DNA of 64,000 nucleotides from Epiperipatus broadwayi. Its lineage: Eukaryota; Onychophora; Udeonychophora; Euonychophora; Peripatidae. The stretch's first letter is position 1. Each line of letters begins with the position of its first letter. The notes beneath the pieces are model-generated. The model worked only from the letters and a program-made list of their open reading frames with translations, was not told the origin of the DNA and searched no databases. The position numbers were made by a program, and so were the translations under genes. The stretch lies in NCBI GenBank assembly GCA_028023455.1, contig JAQFVV010006354.1, forward strand, positions 312,001 through 376,000, read 5' to 3'. This document shows positions 11,810 to 23,790 of the stretch, piece by piece.

Positions 11810-14800
11810 GTAAAACATTTTCTTATATTCATTTCTAAAGTAGCCATCACATTCGTAAAATCTGAAGAGTCAAGTTTAAGAACTCTATTGCATACATATA
11901 CAAACTATGAATATGTGTGTTTAAAATGTTGTGTGTATTCATGTGCTAGTATATTGATTTCATTGTATTTTAAATTTCAAATATTAGTTAATTTATAGTG
12001 TGCGAATTATATATGTGCATGTGTTATATTAGTAAATAACATTGATAAAATATTAAAATTAGTTTAATCAATGTTAATTAAAATAAATTCTTTCTTTGAA
12101 ATTAAAGCTTTATTTGTTGGTCAATTCTTTTCACCACTAATTGAAACTATATTTTGTTATTAAATTACAAAATAGACTGAACTAGTCATGGGTGTATCTT
12201 GGGTATTGAATTAGTGGCCATTGTTCAAAGTGCGTTATTTATCCTCTGGATAAATAGCTGGCACCCATGTTTCTACAAAACAAAAAAGTGAAACATGGTG
12301 TTGAATTCAACAGCCGAGAAGTTATGTCCTGGAAATGTAATGCTAGTTATATATTTTATAGCTATCGTTTGGATATACATACTCTCCGACTATGTTCTTC
12401 TCTGCCCAAGGTGCTGTGGTGGAGTAATACATAAATTGCAAGGAATTAATAATAAATATGGTGTTATATTTAGTCTTATAATCTGCTTTCATAAGATAAC
12501 TTTATTTGAAGAGTAAAAGTAAATATTGTGTTTACTCCATCAGGGATTTATATTTGTCTTTGACTTATAAAGAATGGTAAACCATCCACCCGGTACAATA
12601 TATATATATAAAGTTAAGTTTGAATTAGGTCAGATAATCATATATTATTTGCTTAACAACATTTTTACTCAGTGATTTTCTCATTGTTCTTACTACTTCC
12701 ATTTATTTACTAAATATATAGTGTTAAAATTTTTATACATCAATTAATATATTTTATTTCTTCAAGAGGTATATTCTAAGTTAACTCTTGATAGTGCCAC
12801 TGGATGGATTTGTTAAAAATAATTTCAAAATTGTAGGAATATAAGTCTATATACTGATACATGCATATGGTGTATTTCAAAATGTATTTAGTTTTAAAAT
12901 ATTACAAATGCATTACATAACTTTCAGAGCCTTGCAAAATTACAATAGCTAGTAATTGGTAAATTAATCATTTTTAATTTGGCATTCTAAAAGATTTTCT
13001 TGCCAAAAAGTAAACAAAATTCAAATTAATTAACAAGCTATTGAGGGAAAATTCCAGAAAAAAATTATAAAAATGTATGTAAATTATATCCAACTTCAAA
13101 GATAAAAATTCTTAATACTGTTTTAAAAGATTTTTAACTTATGCTTCCTAGAGCAAATGCAGCAATATTTTTCAAGATATCATTATAGAATTATTACAAC
13201 GTATATGTGGACTACAACTTCAAGATTACTAAATTTGATTGACTGAAGTTCTTAAATATTACATAACTGTACAAAAATGTATGGCATTCAACAAAATCAC
13301 ATTAGAAAATCAAATAAATCTTTTTCTGTTATACTACATTCATGATATAATGGGTAATTGAATAAGATTTGATTTAAATTTATCATCATAATATCAATAA
13401 ATTATGCATTATTGGTTAGTCATTATTTTGCTATATACTCACTTAATTATTTAAACTTCTACTTGAAATTTTTCCAACAAAGATCTTTATGCACAATAAT
13501 TTTTATAGTTTTTTTTAACACTGTAGATATTCACTATGTACTTCATTTGATTAGATATTTGAACATAACTTTGATCACTATTTTTTTTTTTTACTATCAT
13601 ATATCAAGAAGACTCTGAGAAACTGTCTGATATAAAATTACATTTCAGAAAGTTTTTAATGGATATCATCACCATATCTATTAAATGCTTTGAAAAATGT
13701 GTTTTTTAATGTCCAAATTTATTTTCACTTCAGGGAGAAATGTTTTTTTAAGCATTTTAATGCCGTTGGAGTAATGTGTATCTGCCTTTATCTATATTTC
13801 CCAAAAGTCTATTCTATCAAATTATTTGCACTGTGAAAATTCACTTGCTGTTCAAATACTATATAAATTTATTTTTAACTATATTACAGTTTAAAGTAGT
13901 TTTTCAAAATGTATTATATATATACTTTTCAAGGTTATTACTAAATATTAATTCTGTATTTTAAAATGTTTGATATAATTAGAAATCATACTAAAAAATG
14001 TTTTATGTGATTTTTCCATGCAAAAGATGTTCCAAAGAAATGTGATATTGATTGATTTTGTTAAGGAAAATAAGGTTGAAGACAGAATGGGTGTTCAAAA
14101 AAAAAATTTATTGCAGAAAAATATTAAAAATATTCTTATATATGACTAAAATATCATTATGTGATATCTATTGGCATATTTGCATTTAATGGATTGATTT
14201 TCATAGTCATTACAAAATTCATCTTTTAAGGTTTTGTTCTATATTCAGTTTTTTTCTAACCATACTCACGTTTGAATGGCTGCTGATAAATTTATTGACA
14301 AATTAATTTTTGTAACATATATATTTAATATTTATTTTGTTTGCTTTTGGATATGTTGTTGGTAATAAAATACTTTTACACTTATACTCTATAAAAATTG
14401 AACTTTTTAAAAAGATTCATGAAAATTTATTTTCAGTTTTACTATATTCTTTAACTTTTTTTGATGGATATGTTTTAAAGAAAGAAAAAAAAAACTTTTT
14501 TAATCAAAACAGTTTTCTGATTCTGATTAAAAATCTAGTCTAGACTTTTGATATATATATATTTTATTGTCAGTCATTGTTTACATTTTATTTTAAACAT
14601 TTTTTTTTTTATATATATATTTTTCAAACTTTTTCTTAAGGTATTTTTTTTTTTCTCTTAATTTATATAATTCCAAATAATTATTTTCAATATATTTTTG
14701 GTAAATAGCGCAAAAATTTAAAACTAAGAAAATATTTTTAGAACAAACGTTTTTGACTTTGAACTTAGAAAACGTTTAAAATTTCAAAACAAATACATCT

Positions 14801-15659
14801 TTATGTTAATTTTGTATATATATATATTAGTATCAGAGTCAAAATGTGAAAATTATTGTGCAAATAATATGCATAATTTATACACCCACATACACAAAAT
14901 ATCGAATGACCCTTCCAAATGCTTTTTTCTTCTTTCAGAAACATACATATTAACACACTGGAAGACTAGAGGTAAACTTTCCGAATCGTTTCCAAATTAA
15001 TTAAGTTTTAAGAAATCTCTGTTTGGTCTTTTGGTTGGAATTGATTATCAAATTCATGTTTTAATTTTTTTTTTAGATTATTATTTTTTTAGTTTTAACT
15101 ATTTTAAATGCTTTAATTTTTTTTATTTGTTTCTGTGATTTTGTTTTCTTTGTTTGTTCTGGTTGATATGTTTTAATTAACTTATTTAATACTCTCATAT
15201 TTTAATTTTTGTATATTATTGTTCTTTTTGATATAAAATGAAATGATCATTTAAAATGAGCATTTCAACTTTGTATTAAATTTAGCCAACATTCATCAAA
15301 TGATATTGAATCATGAATATATTTTATTATAATAATTAGAAAGTTTACAAAATATTTGTATAGCAAGTGTAGAAAAAGAGAGGATAAGTGATGCAATTAA
15401 GGCCTCAACAACAATTATTAGCTTTATTTATACATTGGCATGTAGTTGTAATAATGTACACAACACATAAAAATGAAATTAGTGAATACAGTCAATAAAC
15501 TGTTAAAAATATTTTATGAATAAAATCATTCTTAATTAATGAATAACATAATAAAATCACTATATAATTTTTATATATGTTAAAAACTTATAACCATATT
15601 GTTATCATTTTCAACTATTATCAACCAACTGCAGATCAAAATCTTTTTAAATTTAATTC
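11810..15659. other. A+T-rich noncoding stretch (possible intron)
   Basis: No recognised coding sequence. The frame at 12295-12516 (73 codons, with a hydrophobic run LVIYFIAIVWIYIL and CPRCCGG) lies in a slightly more complex patch (12170-12500) but matches nothing I know. The rest is poly-A/T and (TA)n. Confidence 0.5.
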
Positions 15660-15975
15660 GGTTTTTTTTAATCATCTGTAATCTCTTCTCCATATCACAA
15701 GCAAACCTCATTATTTTATTCATTATGTGTAGTCCTTCCCTAAGTCTTTTACACTCTCTTGGGATCTAAGTTAAGATTTCAATTGTCCATCTATAATTAT
15801 CTAGCATTATGTGTAGCTGAGTTCCACTTCAGTCTTTTAATGCTTTCAAGAATGTCAGTAATATTTTGTGTTCTCTCACCCAAGATTTTGTTTTTCATTC
15901 TTTTTTGTTATTCCTAACATACATCTTTCTATACTTCATTGTGTGATTTGAAGTCTCTGCATTGCTGTTTATAGA
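15660..15975 (-). mobile_element. Truncated RTE-clade LINE fragment
   Basis: This segment aligns by eye with 55740-56060, the 3' part of the RTE LINE described below. Shared blocks include TCTTTTACA-CTCTTGG, AACTGTCCATCTAT, AATG(A)TGTCAGTAA and TGAAGTCTCTG. The minus strand would encode the region after the RT core, but stops and frameshifts are frequent. It is a second, older, 5'-truncated copy of the same family, in the same orientation. Confidence 0.75.
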
Positions 15976-16829
15976 TAAAAGAATAATTATTTAAATTTAT
16001 ATTTAATAGGATATTTATATATTGTCGTGAATAAAGGTCTGATGTCACTCTTTTTCAAATCATGACATTATAACAATATTAAAGAATTAGAAAAAGCTAC
16101 ATGATTTTTTTTGTGCTGAGAATATAAATACCAATATATATATATATAAGAGATAGTTGTTGGGATTTTTATATATTTTGATCCAAAAAAATTTTAAAGA
16201 TCAAGTTCTAAACTATTAACAAGTAAAAATGTGAAAATGTTTATCATTCCGTAAATATAAATATGTAAATATACGAGTGAGCAAACTTCTTTTCTAGGAG
16301 TTGAACATATAAAATGTTATCCAAGTTTCTCATAAAAAAATTTTTGTGCAACTTATATCTGAAAATAAAACTTTCTGATAGAAAAAGTATCACTAGAATT
16401 AATATTAATGCTGCACTACAAGTATAGACAAGATACATATAAAATTTGAATAATATGGAAATAACTTTCTAATAAATTGGAAGATCTATTCAATCAACAT
16501 AATGTAGATCAAATAGCATTGAAATTTATGATTTTACCCCATTTGAGGACCAATTGTGCAAACATTAATCTTTAAAAATAAAAAAAAGATATTTGAATAA
16601 ATTAAGAGATTGTCATAATATAGAAGCTTTGCATTCAAAAAAGGAATAATCTTCAAGCATAAAATTTAAATATATATATATTTGTAATGCTATTTTTAAT
16701 TTTGTTATAATTACTATTAACATTATTCTCAATGTTGGTTCCTATTAAAAGTATATACCTTGAAAATATGAAAATATTCATTAGTTATGAAATCAGTATA
16801 ACTACATGTTTCATATATATATATATATA
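15976..16829. other. A+T-rich noncoding sequence
   Basis: Contains (TA)n tracts at about 16134-16148 and 16813-16830 and no recognisable gene. Confidence 0.6.
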
Positions 16830-17911
16830 TTAACATAAAATATAAATAAATATTATAGACAACTCTATTTGAATTAATAAATAATAATAAATTTATTTTA
16901 CATAAAATCGATTTTCGTTCAAATGAACCTCTTCAAGATGTTAGAATAAATAAAAAACCACGCGATTTATATTAACTTAGTATACACTTATTGTTCAAAC
17001 CAAACATTAAAAATTATTAAAAAATTTTAAATATTTAATTGACGACTTACAATTCAACTTCACGGATTCTTGGAGCAAAATTCAGAAACTAGTATCCTTT
17101 GACCTTAATGATAAAGGCTTCATAAAATTATGACAATTTAAAGAATACAGTTTATAAAATTCACTATCAACCATCAGAAGACCGATCACACAAAAATAAA
17201 TAATAAAAAAATAAATAAATAAATAAAATAAATAGAGTTGTCTATAATATTTATTTATATTTTATGTTAAAGTATTTTATAAAGACAACATAATGAATGT
17301 TAATTCCATCGTATGAAATATTATTGAAGAATATTAGAAATGGTTTTAAATTAGAACGTCATTGAAATATTTATATTAAAGAACGAAGTGACTTTAGAAT
17401 TTTCATCTACTAAAGAAAAATGCAAGTTTTTATATAATTTAGTAAATATAATGTCTTTTAATTTATTTAAAGATTTTTATAGACAAAATTTAAAAAACTG
17501 CTATATTGAAGCTATACCATCTGATTTCTTTCAACTCTACAGACATTTGTGTGATCGGTCTTCTGATTGTTGATAGTGAATTTTATAAACTGTATTCTTT
17601 AAATTGTCATAATTTTATGAAGCCTTTATCATTAAGGTCAAAGGATACTAGTTTCTGAATTTTGCTCCAAGAATCCGTGAAATTGAATTGTAAGTCGTCG
17701 ATTAAACATTTAAAAATTTTTAATAATTTTTAATGTTTGGTTTGAACAATAAGTGTATACTAAGTTAATATAAATCGCCTGACTTTTTGATTTATTCTAA
17801 CATCTTGAAGAGGTTCATTTGAACGAAAATCGATTTGATACAAAATAAATTTATTATTATTTATTAATTCAAATAGGGTTGTCTATAATATTTATTTATA
17901 TTTTATGTTAA
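16830..17911. repeat. Large inverted repeat, 363-bp arms
   Basis: The left arm (about 16830-17192) and right arm (about 17549-17911) are near-perfect reverse complements. For example, CAAATGAACCTCTTCAAGAT on the left pairs with ATCTTGAAGAGGTTCATTTG on the right. The loop of about 356 bp holds an open frame whose last codons fall in the right arm. About 86 bp of the right-arm outer sequence (GTTGTCTATAATATTTATTT onward) also occurs as a third, direct copy at 17237-17322, extending past the arm into ATAATG(A/G)ATGTTAATTCC. The structure is either a foldback transposon or a rearranged retro-insertion. Confidence 0.85.
17355..17573 (+). CDS. Unidentified protein-like ORF in the inverted-repeat loop
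   Basis: Open from after a stop at 17352-17354 to TGA TAG at 17571-17576, about 72 codons with no obvious ATG near the front (GTG at 17388). The residues are protein-like, not low-complexity: EFSSTKEKCKFLYNLVN, FNLFKDFYRQNLKNCY, then EAIPSDFFQLYRHLCDRSSD. I do not recognise the family. Its 3' end and apparent 3' UTR are what the inverted repeat duplicates, suggesting a 5'-truncated coding copy (transposon or processed gene) rather than a host exon. Confidence 0.45.
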   Translation, partial: NVIEIFILKNEVTLEFSSTKEKCKFLYNLVNIMSFNLFKDFYRQNLKNCYIEAIPSDFFQLYRHLCDRSSDC

Positions 17912-18047
17912 AGTATTTTATAAAGACAACATAATGGATGTTAATTCCACTGTATGAAATATATATATATGATAAACAAAACAAGTTATACATTTCGTAA
18001 CTTGCTCATAGCTTGCATGTTATTATCACTAGATAAAGAAATTAACA

Positions 18048-18548
18048 GTGTTTTCATATAATAAATATGATGTAGCTAGAATTATATGGAAAGGGGTTGC
18101 AGTAGCAGGGTTAACATATGGTAATGATGCATTATATGTTAGTAAAAAGATATTAGATTACTTAGAAAAAGCTCAAAGGGAAGTAGGAAGACATGCATTA
18201 GATGCAGAAGTATGGACAGCAAGGGAGGCAATTCAAGTAGAAATGGGATGGTCAAGTTTTCATATGAGAGATGCAAAAAGTAAAATGAAAATGTTTGGTA
18301 GATTGCAGTTTATGGATAATAAAAGAATAGCTATAATAGTATTGAATTGGGTTATGAGTAAAGGGCAGGTAACAAGATGGGTGAGAAAGGTAATGTGGTA
18401 TGCAAAAGATTTGGATAAAGAATTTATATCAGTATATTTGTATAAAAGATGGGATGATTGTGTTAAGAGGATTATTGAGTGTTATAGTAGTAAGGAATGG
18501 GATAAAAGAATAAATTTATTAATAAAGACTAGGGAGTTAGACAGATAA
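18048..18548 (+). pseudogene. LINE ORF2 C-terminal region (post-RT), part 1
   Basis: The 166 codons include VAVAGLTYGNDALYVSKK, the LEKAQREVGRHALDAE block and MGWSSFHMRDAKSKM. This is the region just after the RT core of non-LTR elements, where L/M-x-Y-G and Q-R-x-x-x-R-x-L are conserved and a GW(S/T)SF-E-R-E-like block follows. The RT active site is missing because the copy is 5'-truncated. The frame ends with TAA after TRELDR; the protein continues in another frame 100 bp on, so at least one frameshift has occurred. Confidence 0.7.
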
Positions 18549-18646
18549 AGAAATAGTATGGAGAGTAAAAAGAGTTAAATATATATAGAAATAAACAGAA
18601 TATTAGGTGTGAGTTAATATATGATAATAGTAAGGAAAGTAATTTA

Positions 18647-18967
18647 TTGTTTAAGGCTCGAACGGGATCTTTAGCTACAAAAGAATATACATGTAAATGG
18701 AAAAATATGGGTGATTTATTTTGTAAATTATGTAAGGAAGGAATAGAAAATATTAGGCATTTGTTAATTGAATGTAAATGTTTGAAAACAGAAAGGGTGC
18801 ATATAATGAAGTTGTGGAAAAATAAATATGAAAAAAGTGATTATACAGAAAGTGGATTATTGGTTTTTATGCTGGGTTTGGGAAAAGATAAGGAGGATTT
18901 AGATATAAAGGTTATAGAGTTGACAAAGATTATGTTGTGGAAATGGGATAGAGCAGATTGTGGGTAA
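18647..18967 (+). pseudogene. LINE ORF2 C-terminal zinc-knuckle region, part 2
   Basis: The 106 codons start with FKARTGSLATKEYTCKWKN and hold a CX2CX8HX4C motif (CKLC, then RHLLIEC), the C-terminal zinc knuckle seen in several non-LTR clades. The end is KIMLWKWDRADCG and a stop. It is the continuation of the frame that ends at 18548. The protein would bind its RNA template during target-primed reverse transcription in a full-length element; this copy is incomplete. Confidence 0.75.
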
Positions 18968-19076
18968 ATTTAGAGTGGGAATGTAAAATAAAGTGGCTAA
19001 CAGATTTATCTGGGCATAATTGCTGAGATGTTCTTGACTTAGTTTAAGGAGAAGTCATCATACATCACATCACATC

Positions 19077-19454
19077 AAGCTTTGTTTACATAAATGCTGA
19101 CAGAGATAGAACTCAATATCTCTTTCAAATTGTCTCCAACCTTTAAACTGTGGTTTCAAGCTAGTTGGCTCACGTCAGTAAAGGGTAAGAAGATAGATCT
19201 TCCTACCCTTTACTGACGTGAGCCAACTACCTCAAAACAATGGTTTAAAGGTTGGGGACAATTTAGATCTTTCTACCCTTTACTGACATGAGCCAACTAG
19301 CTCGAATCCACGGTTTAAAGGTTGGAGACAATTTAGATCTTCCTACCCTTTACTGACATGAGCCAACTAGCTCGAAACCATAGTTTAAAGGTTGGAGACA
19401 GTTTGAAAGAGATATTGAATTCTATCTCTCTCAGCGTTTATGTAAACAAAGCTT
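19077..19454. mobile_element. Foldback element with tandem 70-bp units in one arm
   Basis: The termini AAGCTTTGTTTACATAAA (19077) and TTTATGTAAACAAAGCTT (ending 19454) are perfect inverted repeats, and the inversion continues inward through GATAGA(A)(C/T)TCAATATCTC and the CCAACCTTTAAACT block. The right arm has three 70-bp tandem units, each starting at AGATCT (19195, 19265, 19335) and carrying ACCCTTTACTGAC(G/A)TGAGCC. The left arm has one such unit, inverted (about 19128-19194). The left end abuts the LINE tail directly. No coding capacity; it could form a long hairpin. Confidence 0.85.
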
Positions 19455-20080
19455 TATAGTGGGTTATTGATAAAGCTCCATCTAGTGATCATATATATAT
19501 TGTGACAGGCATTATCAAATGTCCATGCAGAAAGTCTACTGTAAAAAACATTTCAGCAGATACACATGTAAATTTATATATATTAAGCACAACAAATATA
19601 TAAATGTGCTATATTAATAATGGAAGTTGAGTCTGAGCATTAAAATACCCACACACACAAATTTAAAGTAACATGAAATTGACACAGAAATATTCTACAC
19701 GTATAATAAACTCATGTATTTTTTTTTTCTTTTTTGTATATTTTTATATGTTATTTTATGTATTTTGCTTTTCTCTGAAAAATTCAAATAGAGAAAAGCA
19801 AACTTTATTAAACAAATGGATCAAATGTTGGAACATATTAGTAAAATAAATAATTAAAGCAATTGTTCCAATATACTTGTATACATATATTTTTTATTTT
19901 TTTAATTACTTTTCTAAAAACTAATCTTATTCCATAATAAAAAAAAAATGTTAATTACTTTGACAAAATGTGACCAAAAGCAAAATGTTGATAATAAATG
20001 TTGTAATTAAAATATTATTTTTTTATAGATAAAATAGAAATTCTTTTGAATTGATATCTGTAATAAAGTGGTCTGAGTAT
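19455..20080. other. A+T-rich noncoding sequence
   Basis: Nothing gene-like. AGAAAAGCAAA and an inverted TTTGCTTTTCT occur near 19767-19802 as a small hairpin. Confidence 0.55.
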
Positions 20081-20740
20081 TCATGATGGAAACCAAACAT
20101 TATTTCAAACCCTGCTATGTAGAATTTAATCGGAAAAATGGAAAGGAATGTTATAATCTAAGTGATAAGGTAAATTAAACGGGTTGGCTGATTCATACTT
20201 CTCAGAGGGGGTACCTGAATTGGTTCTTGTGAGTGGGGTTATAGATTTTAGTGAGTGCTGTGGGATTCATTTTTTCTTTGGCAGTCATTCTGTCCAGGTC
20301 AATCACTACTTTGGCTCCAGAATTCTTCAATCATCTAGCCACTCAGAGATTAATTTATGAACTAGACTATTAATTTTCTCAGAAGAAATCCATTACACAG
20401 TTCTTTTAAGAACTCTTGTGTTCTTAAGGATTTAATGAACGATTTAAGATAGCAGATGAAAATTTAATAATAATCATAATTATTAAATATACAAAAAAAA
20501 AGAAAATATGAAGCAATCTGCTAGAGGTTTCAGTAAAATGACCGTGGGGTAGACAACCAGCCAGTGCACCACCCTTTCTCTGTCCAAATCACCAAGATGT
20601 GATCACACCAGTTCTAGCCGACCATGCTGATGACAAAAGCTGCTTTGTCTATGCCTGAATGAGATGAAATCCTCACCGCACCGCCAGTTGACTTGAAGCC
20701 CAGTCAGGAGAAGATGAAGATGCCTACATAAGTTTATTTT
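20081..20740. other. Higher-GC patch, possible old repeat or exon remnants
   Basis: Two blocks (about 20180-20350 and 20525-20710) are much less A+T-rich than their flanks, with phrases such as GACCGTGGGGTAGACAACC and CACCGCACCGCCAGTTGAC. No frame longer than about 40 codons is open there. Just upstream, ATG at 20083 opens 31 codons (KHYFKPCYVEFNRKNGKE) ending at GATAAG|GTAAAT, a donor-like junction. It may be an unknown interspersed repeat; no product is claimed. Confidence 0.4.
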
Positions 20741-21836
20741 ACAAATATTTTATTAATATTGAAATAATTAACTCTGATATTTCCGATTAAATATATTATT
20801 ATTTATTATTATTTTTATTATTACTCATTTAAAAAAAGAGAGAAAGTCACATATATATATATATATATTGAATTTATGGTTATTACAGGCATAATGATAC
20901 AGTTTTTACTTAAATCTGTTAATTCATGTTTCTATCCCAAATTCTAGTATATTTTCAGCAAAGGTTGCAATTAGTTTTTTTTTTTTTTGCTGCTTGTTTG
21001 TTACTCCTGAAAATTGTCATATGTAAATATACATGTGTATATATGCGCACATACACTTGTAATATTTGGTAAATATGACACCTTATGTTGAGTGTCAAAA
21101 ATGCATTTATCCTATATTTTCATAAGTAATTTTTTGTCACTGCCGCACCTTATGATGAGTGCAAAAGGGATTGTTAATTCCCCGTAAGCTAGTCCACTAA
21201 TAATTTTATATTTAGAATAATAGTGTATAATTGTGCTGCATGTATATACATGTATAAGAATTTATTGTAAAAGACAAATAGATACAGCACCTAATGTTGA
21301 CTGCTCTATGGTATTTGAGCTAACGCAACCTTATTGACATGTAAAATATGAAATTAGTGAAATATTTTATAGTTGTTTTTTTATATTATATTTGCTATCA
21401 ATAAAACAGGTTTTAAAGTCCTGGGTAGAAGTGTATGCCTGTATGACCGAAAATCTTTTATATGATAAATATATATCGAATCATACAAGACATAACTTAT
21501 TTCTACAGGGTAAAAAGCTCAGACCACTTCCATTCTTTATGAAATATTATAAATAGCTTTAGGGATTTAGTATTCTTCTTATTCATTTAAATTTGTATTT
21601 ATATATTTATCTATTCCAAAGCATCAAAGATATATATGGGTTTGTGATAATAATTCATTTATTTATTTTTATATCATTTTAAGTATGAAATGGTGGTGGG
21701 TATTTGGGATTAAATAAATATTTAATCATAATATTAAATTGGTTCTGTTTTCGTATTATTATTTATTTGATAAAACATACTTTTTCCTTATCAATCATGT
21801 ACCTATAATAACCATTTAACTTACCCGTTGAAGACC
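20741..21836. repeat. A+T-rich sequence with three copies of a short motif
   Basis: The phrase (A/G)CACCT(T/A)ATG(T/A)TGA(G/C)TG appears at about 21079, 21146 and 21286, within a patch of (TA)n and ATATGC. No coding frame is supported. The rest is A+T-rich noncoding DNA. Confidence 0.5.
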
Positions 21837-22130
21837 CTATATGTAGAGTGACTGAGCTAGCCACACAGGATATTGCTCTACCAGGGTGTTAAATCTTATT
21901 CTCATGCTCCGCTGAACATATGGAATTGCACATACTTCTAGGAGAGAGGAAAATTCATTTTTAATCTTTTCTAGGAGTGGCATGCAAAAGCTATCTGTAA
22001 ATAGACTTTTCAAAGATGTGTACTTCCCATATGTCCTAATCATTCACCATACGTCCTAATCATTCAGGCATTCGAGAAGGCTATCAACTAAAGGGGTATT
22101 TAATTGGCAGAGTCCTGTCAATTCACTCTT
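21837..22130 (-). pseudogene. Unidentified broken coding remnant
   Basis: Reading the minus strand in one frame gives DRKSELTGLCQLNTPLVDSL and LECLND, then two stops, then MIRTYGKYTSLKSLFTD, FCMPLLEKIKNEFSSLLEVC and RFNTLVEQYPVWLAQSLYI, ending at a stop. The stops fall in a 21-bp tandem duplication (CACCATACGTCCTAATCATTC, at about 22029-22070). Without the duplication the frame would nearly continue. The residue mix is clearly protein-like, but I do not recognise the family; a decayed transposon or retrocopy is likely. Confidence 0.45.
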
Positions 22131-23790
22131 TCTATCAGTTTAGCTGGAAGTACTCTATCCTACCTTCTCTTTTTACTCTCTATAATACTAGCACAATAAT
22201 AAACAATCAAGTAGACCAACAATAAAGTATACAACTCTTTATGGGCTTGAAACTTGTGGTACATCACAACATAAGATAGTCTTTAGGGATGATTACAACA
22301 TAGTGGTTTTAACATTTAGAAGTCTATAAAATACACTCCACAATGACATTGCTATTGTGAAAATTCTCCTGCTACTATTCTTATAATCATTAGGAAAATT
22401 CCCACAACAAACAATGACTAACATAATATTTCATTTAAATAATGCTTTAACTACTCTTCTATAATTTTGGAATCTCAAAATAATAACATTAACAAAAATT
22501 ACATTCACTTAAAAGAATTAATGCTATCCTGTGGTTATCTCAGAAATCTATAAATTTTCCTGAAGGTTTGTGATGATGGTATATTAGATGTGATAATATG
22601 TTGGACTATTTCCATCATCTATCAGTAAATGCTGAATGTATAGAAAATGTTAAAATTTATTTAAATTTTTCAAATATAAACAACTTGTTAGTAATAACAC
22701 TTAGGTAGATATCACAGGTTAATAATTATACCATTTACCTAAAATGATTAAATGATTTTTTTACTTTAGCTAGTTTTAGATATATATTTTCATAATATCT
22801 AAACTTCAACATAATATCGGCTCTATACTTAGAATTTGCCTGAAGATATGTAATTATTGACATGTGTTGTCTATTTGTGTATATTACTAACTAGTTGTTT
22901 GTATGTGAAAAGTTTAAATAAAGTTTAAAATTTTCTATACATTCAAGTTTACTGATTGATGATGGAAACAGTTCAACATATTATCACAACTACTGTAAAT
23001 TTGTTTTTGTTTTTTTTATTCTCCAAGAAAATAAAACTATTTAAATAAATATCTTTATAATTTGTTTAAAACAATTATTATTTTAAATAGATTTGGAGAA
23101 CATTTGGTGAAAAAGAAATATGTGTTTATATGTATAATAGATTTTAATTATATAATTTCACAAAGACCTACATCTTATGCTGAATAAATTACTATTTTAG
23201 TGAACTTAAAATGTAAGTACATTTAATATGCTATATATCTAATCATGCATGTGTATACCCACTGATGTTTTGCAAGTGTTCTTCAAATTGATATCATATA
23301 AAAAGGTTAAATAATGAAATTAATATTTTTGGTGCTAAATGACTAATGTTTGATCATATAGAAAGTAATATAATAGATATAGAGATTAGTAAATTAATTT
23401 TTTCGAATATGTACTAAATAAATTTTGTATTTATTTTTGTTTTATTCTTTCTATTTACAAATCATCTACCCTTCCCTCCCTCCCACTAACTTGTTTACTG
23501 TTACAATATGAAAATAGTTATTTTTGTTTTTATGTTTTCAACTATAATTATAGGATGCTTGAATATATTATTTAAAAATATTTAATCTCCAGTATTCTTT
23601 TTTATATATCAGTAAATTAAATAGTATTAATTATATTGCTTCTTTCAAAATATTTTTCATCAACACTTTTTATAGGCTTATCTTCTAAAGAACAAACATC
23701 AAAATTCTTATCATTAAGTTTGGGATATGACATATTTTGTCATTTCAGAGAACTAATCATTGATTTGTTCAACAATCTATGCTTCTAAAT
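22131..23790. other. A+T-rich noncoding stretch
   Basis: No coding sequence, RNA gene or clear repeat recognised. The target site of the next hAT element (TTCTAAAT) lies at 23783-23790. Confidence 0.6.

Larger units (their letters stand above)
18040..19076 (+). mobile_element. 5'-truncated non-LTR retrotransposon with (CATCA)n tail
   Basis: Two frames (18048-18548 and 18647-18967) encode the C-terminal part of a LINE ORF2 protein. A 3' UTR follows that ends in CATCATACATCACATCACATCA, a simple tail typical of such elements. The + strand is strongly purine-rich, unlike its surroundings. It has only one frameshift in about 270 codons, so it is younger than most elements in the window. Clade (I/R1/Jockey-type) is inferred from the terminal cysteine-histidine motif. 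Confidence 0.75.

Noticed and set aside
12295-12516. 73-codon frame with a hydrophobic segment and CPRCC
   Set aside because: A single possible membrane segment arises easily in T-rich DNA; no homology or gene signals could be seen.
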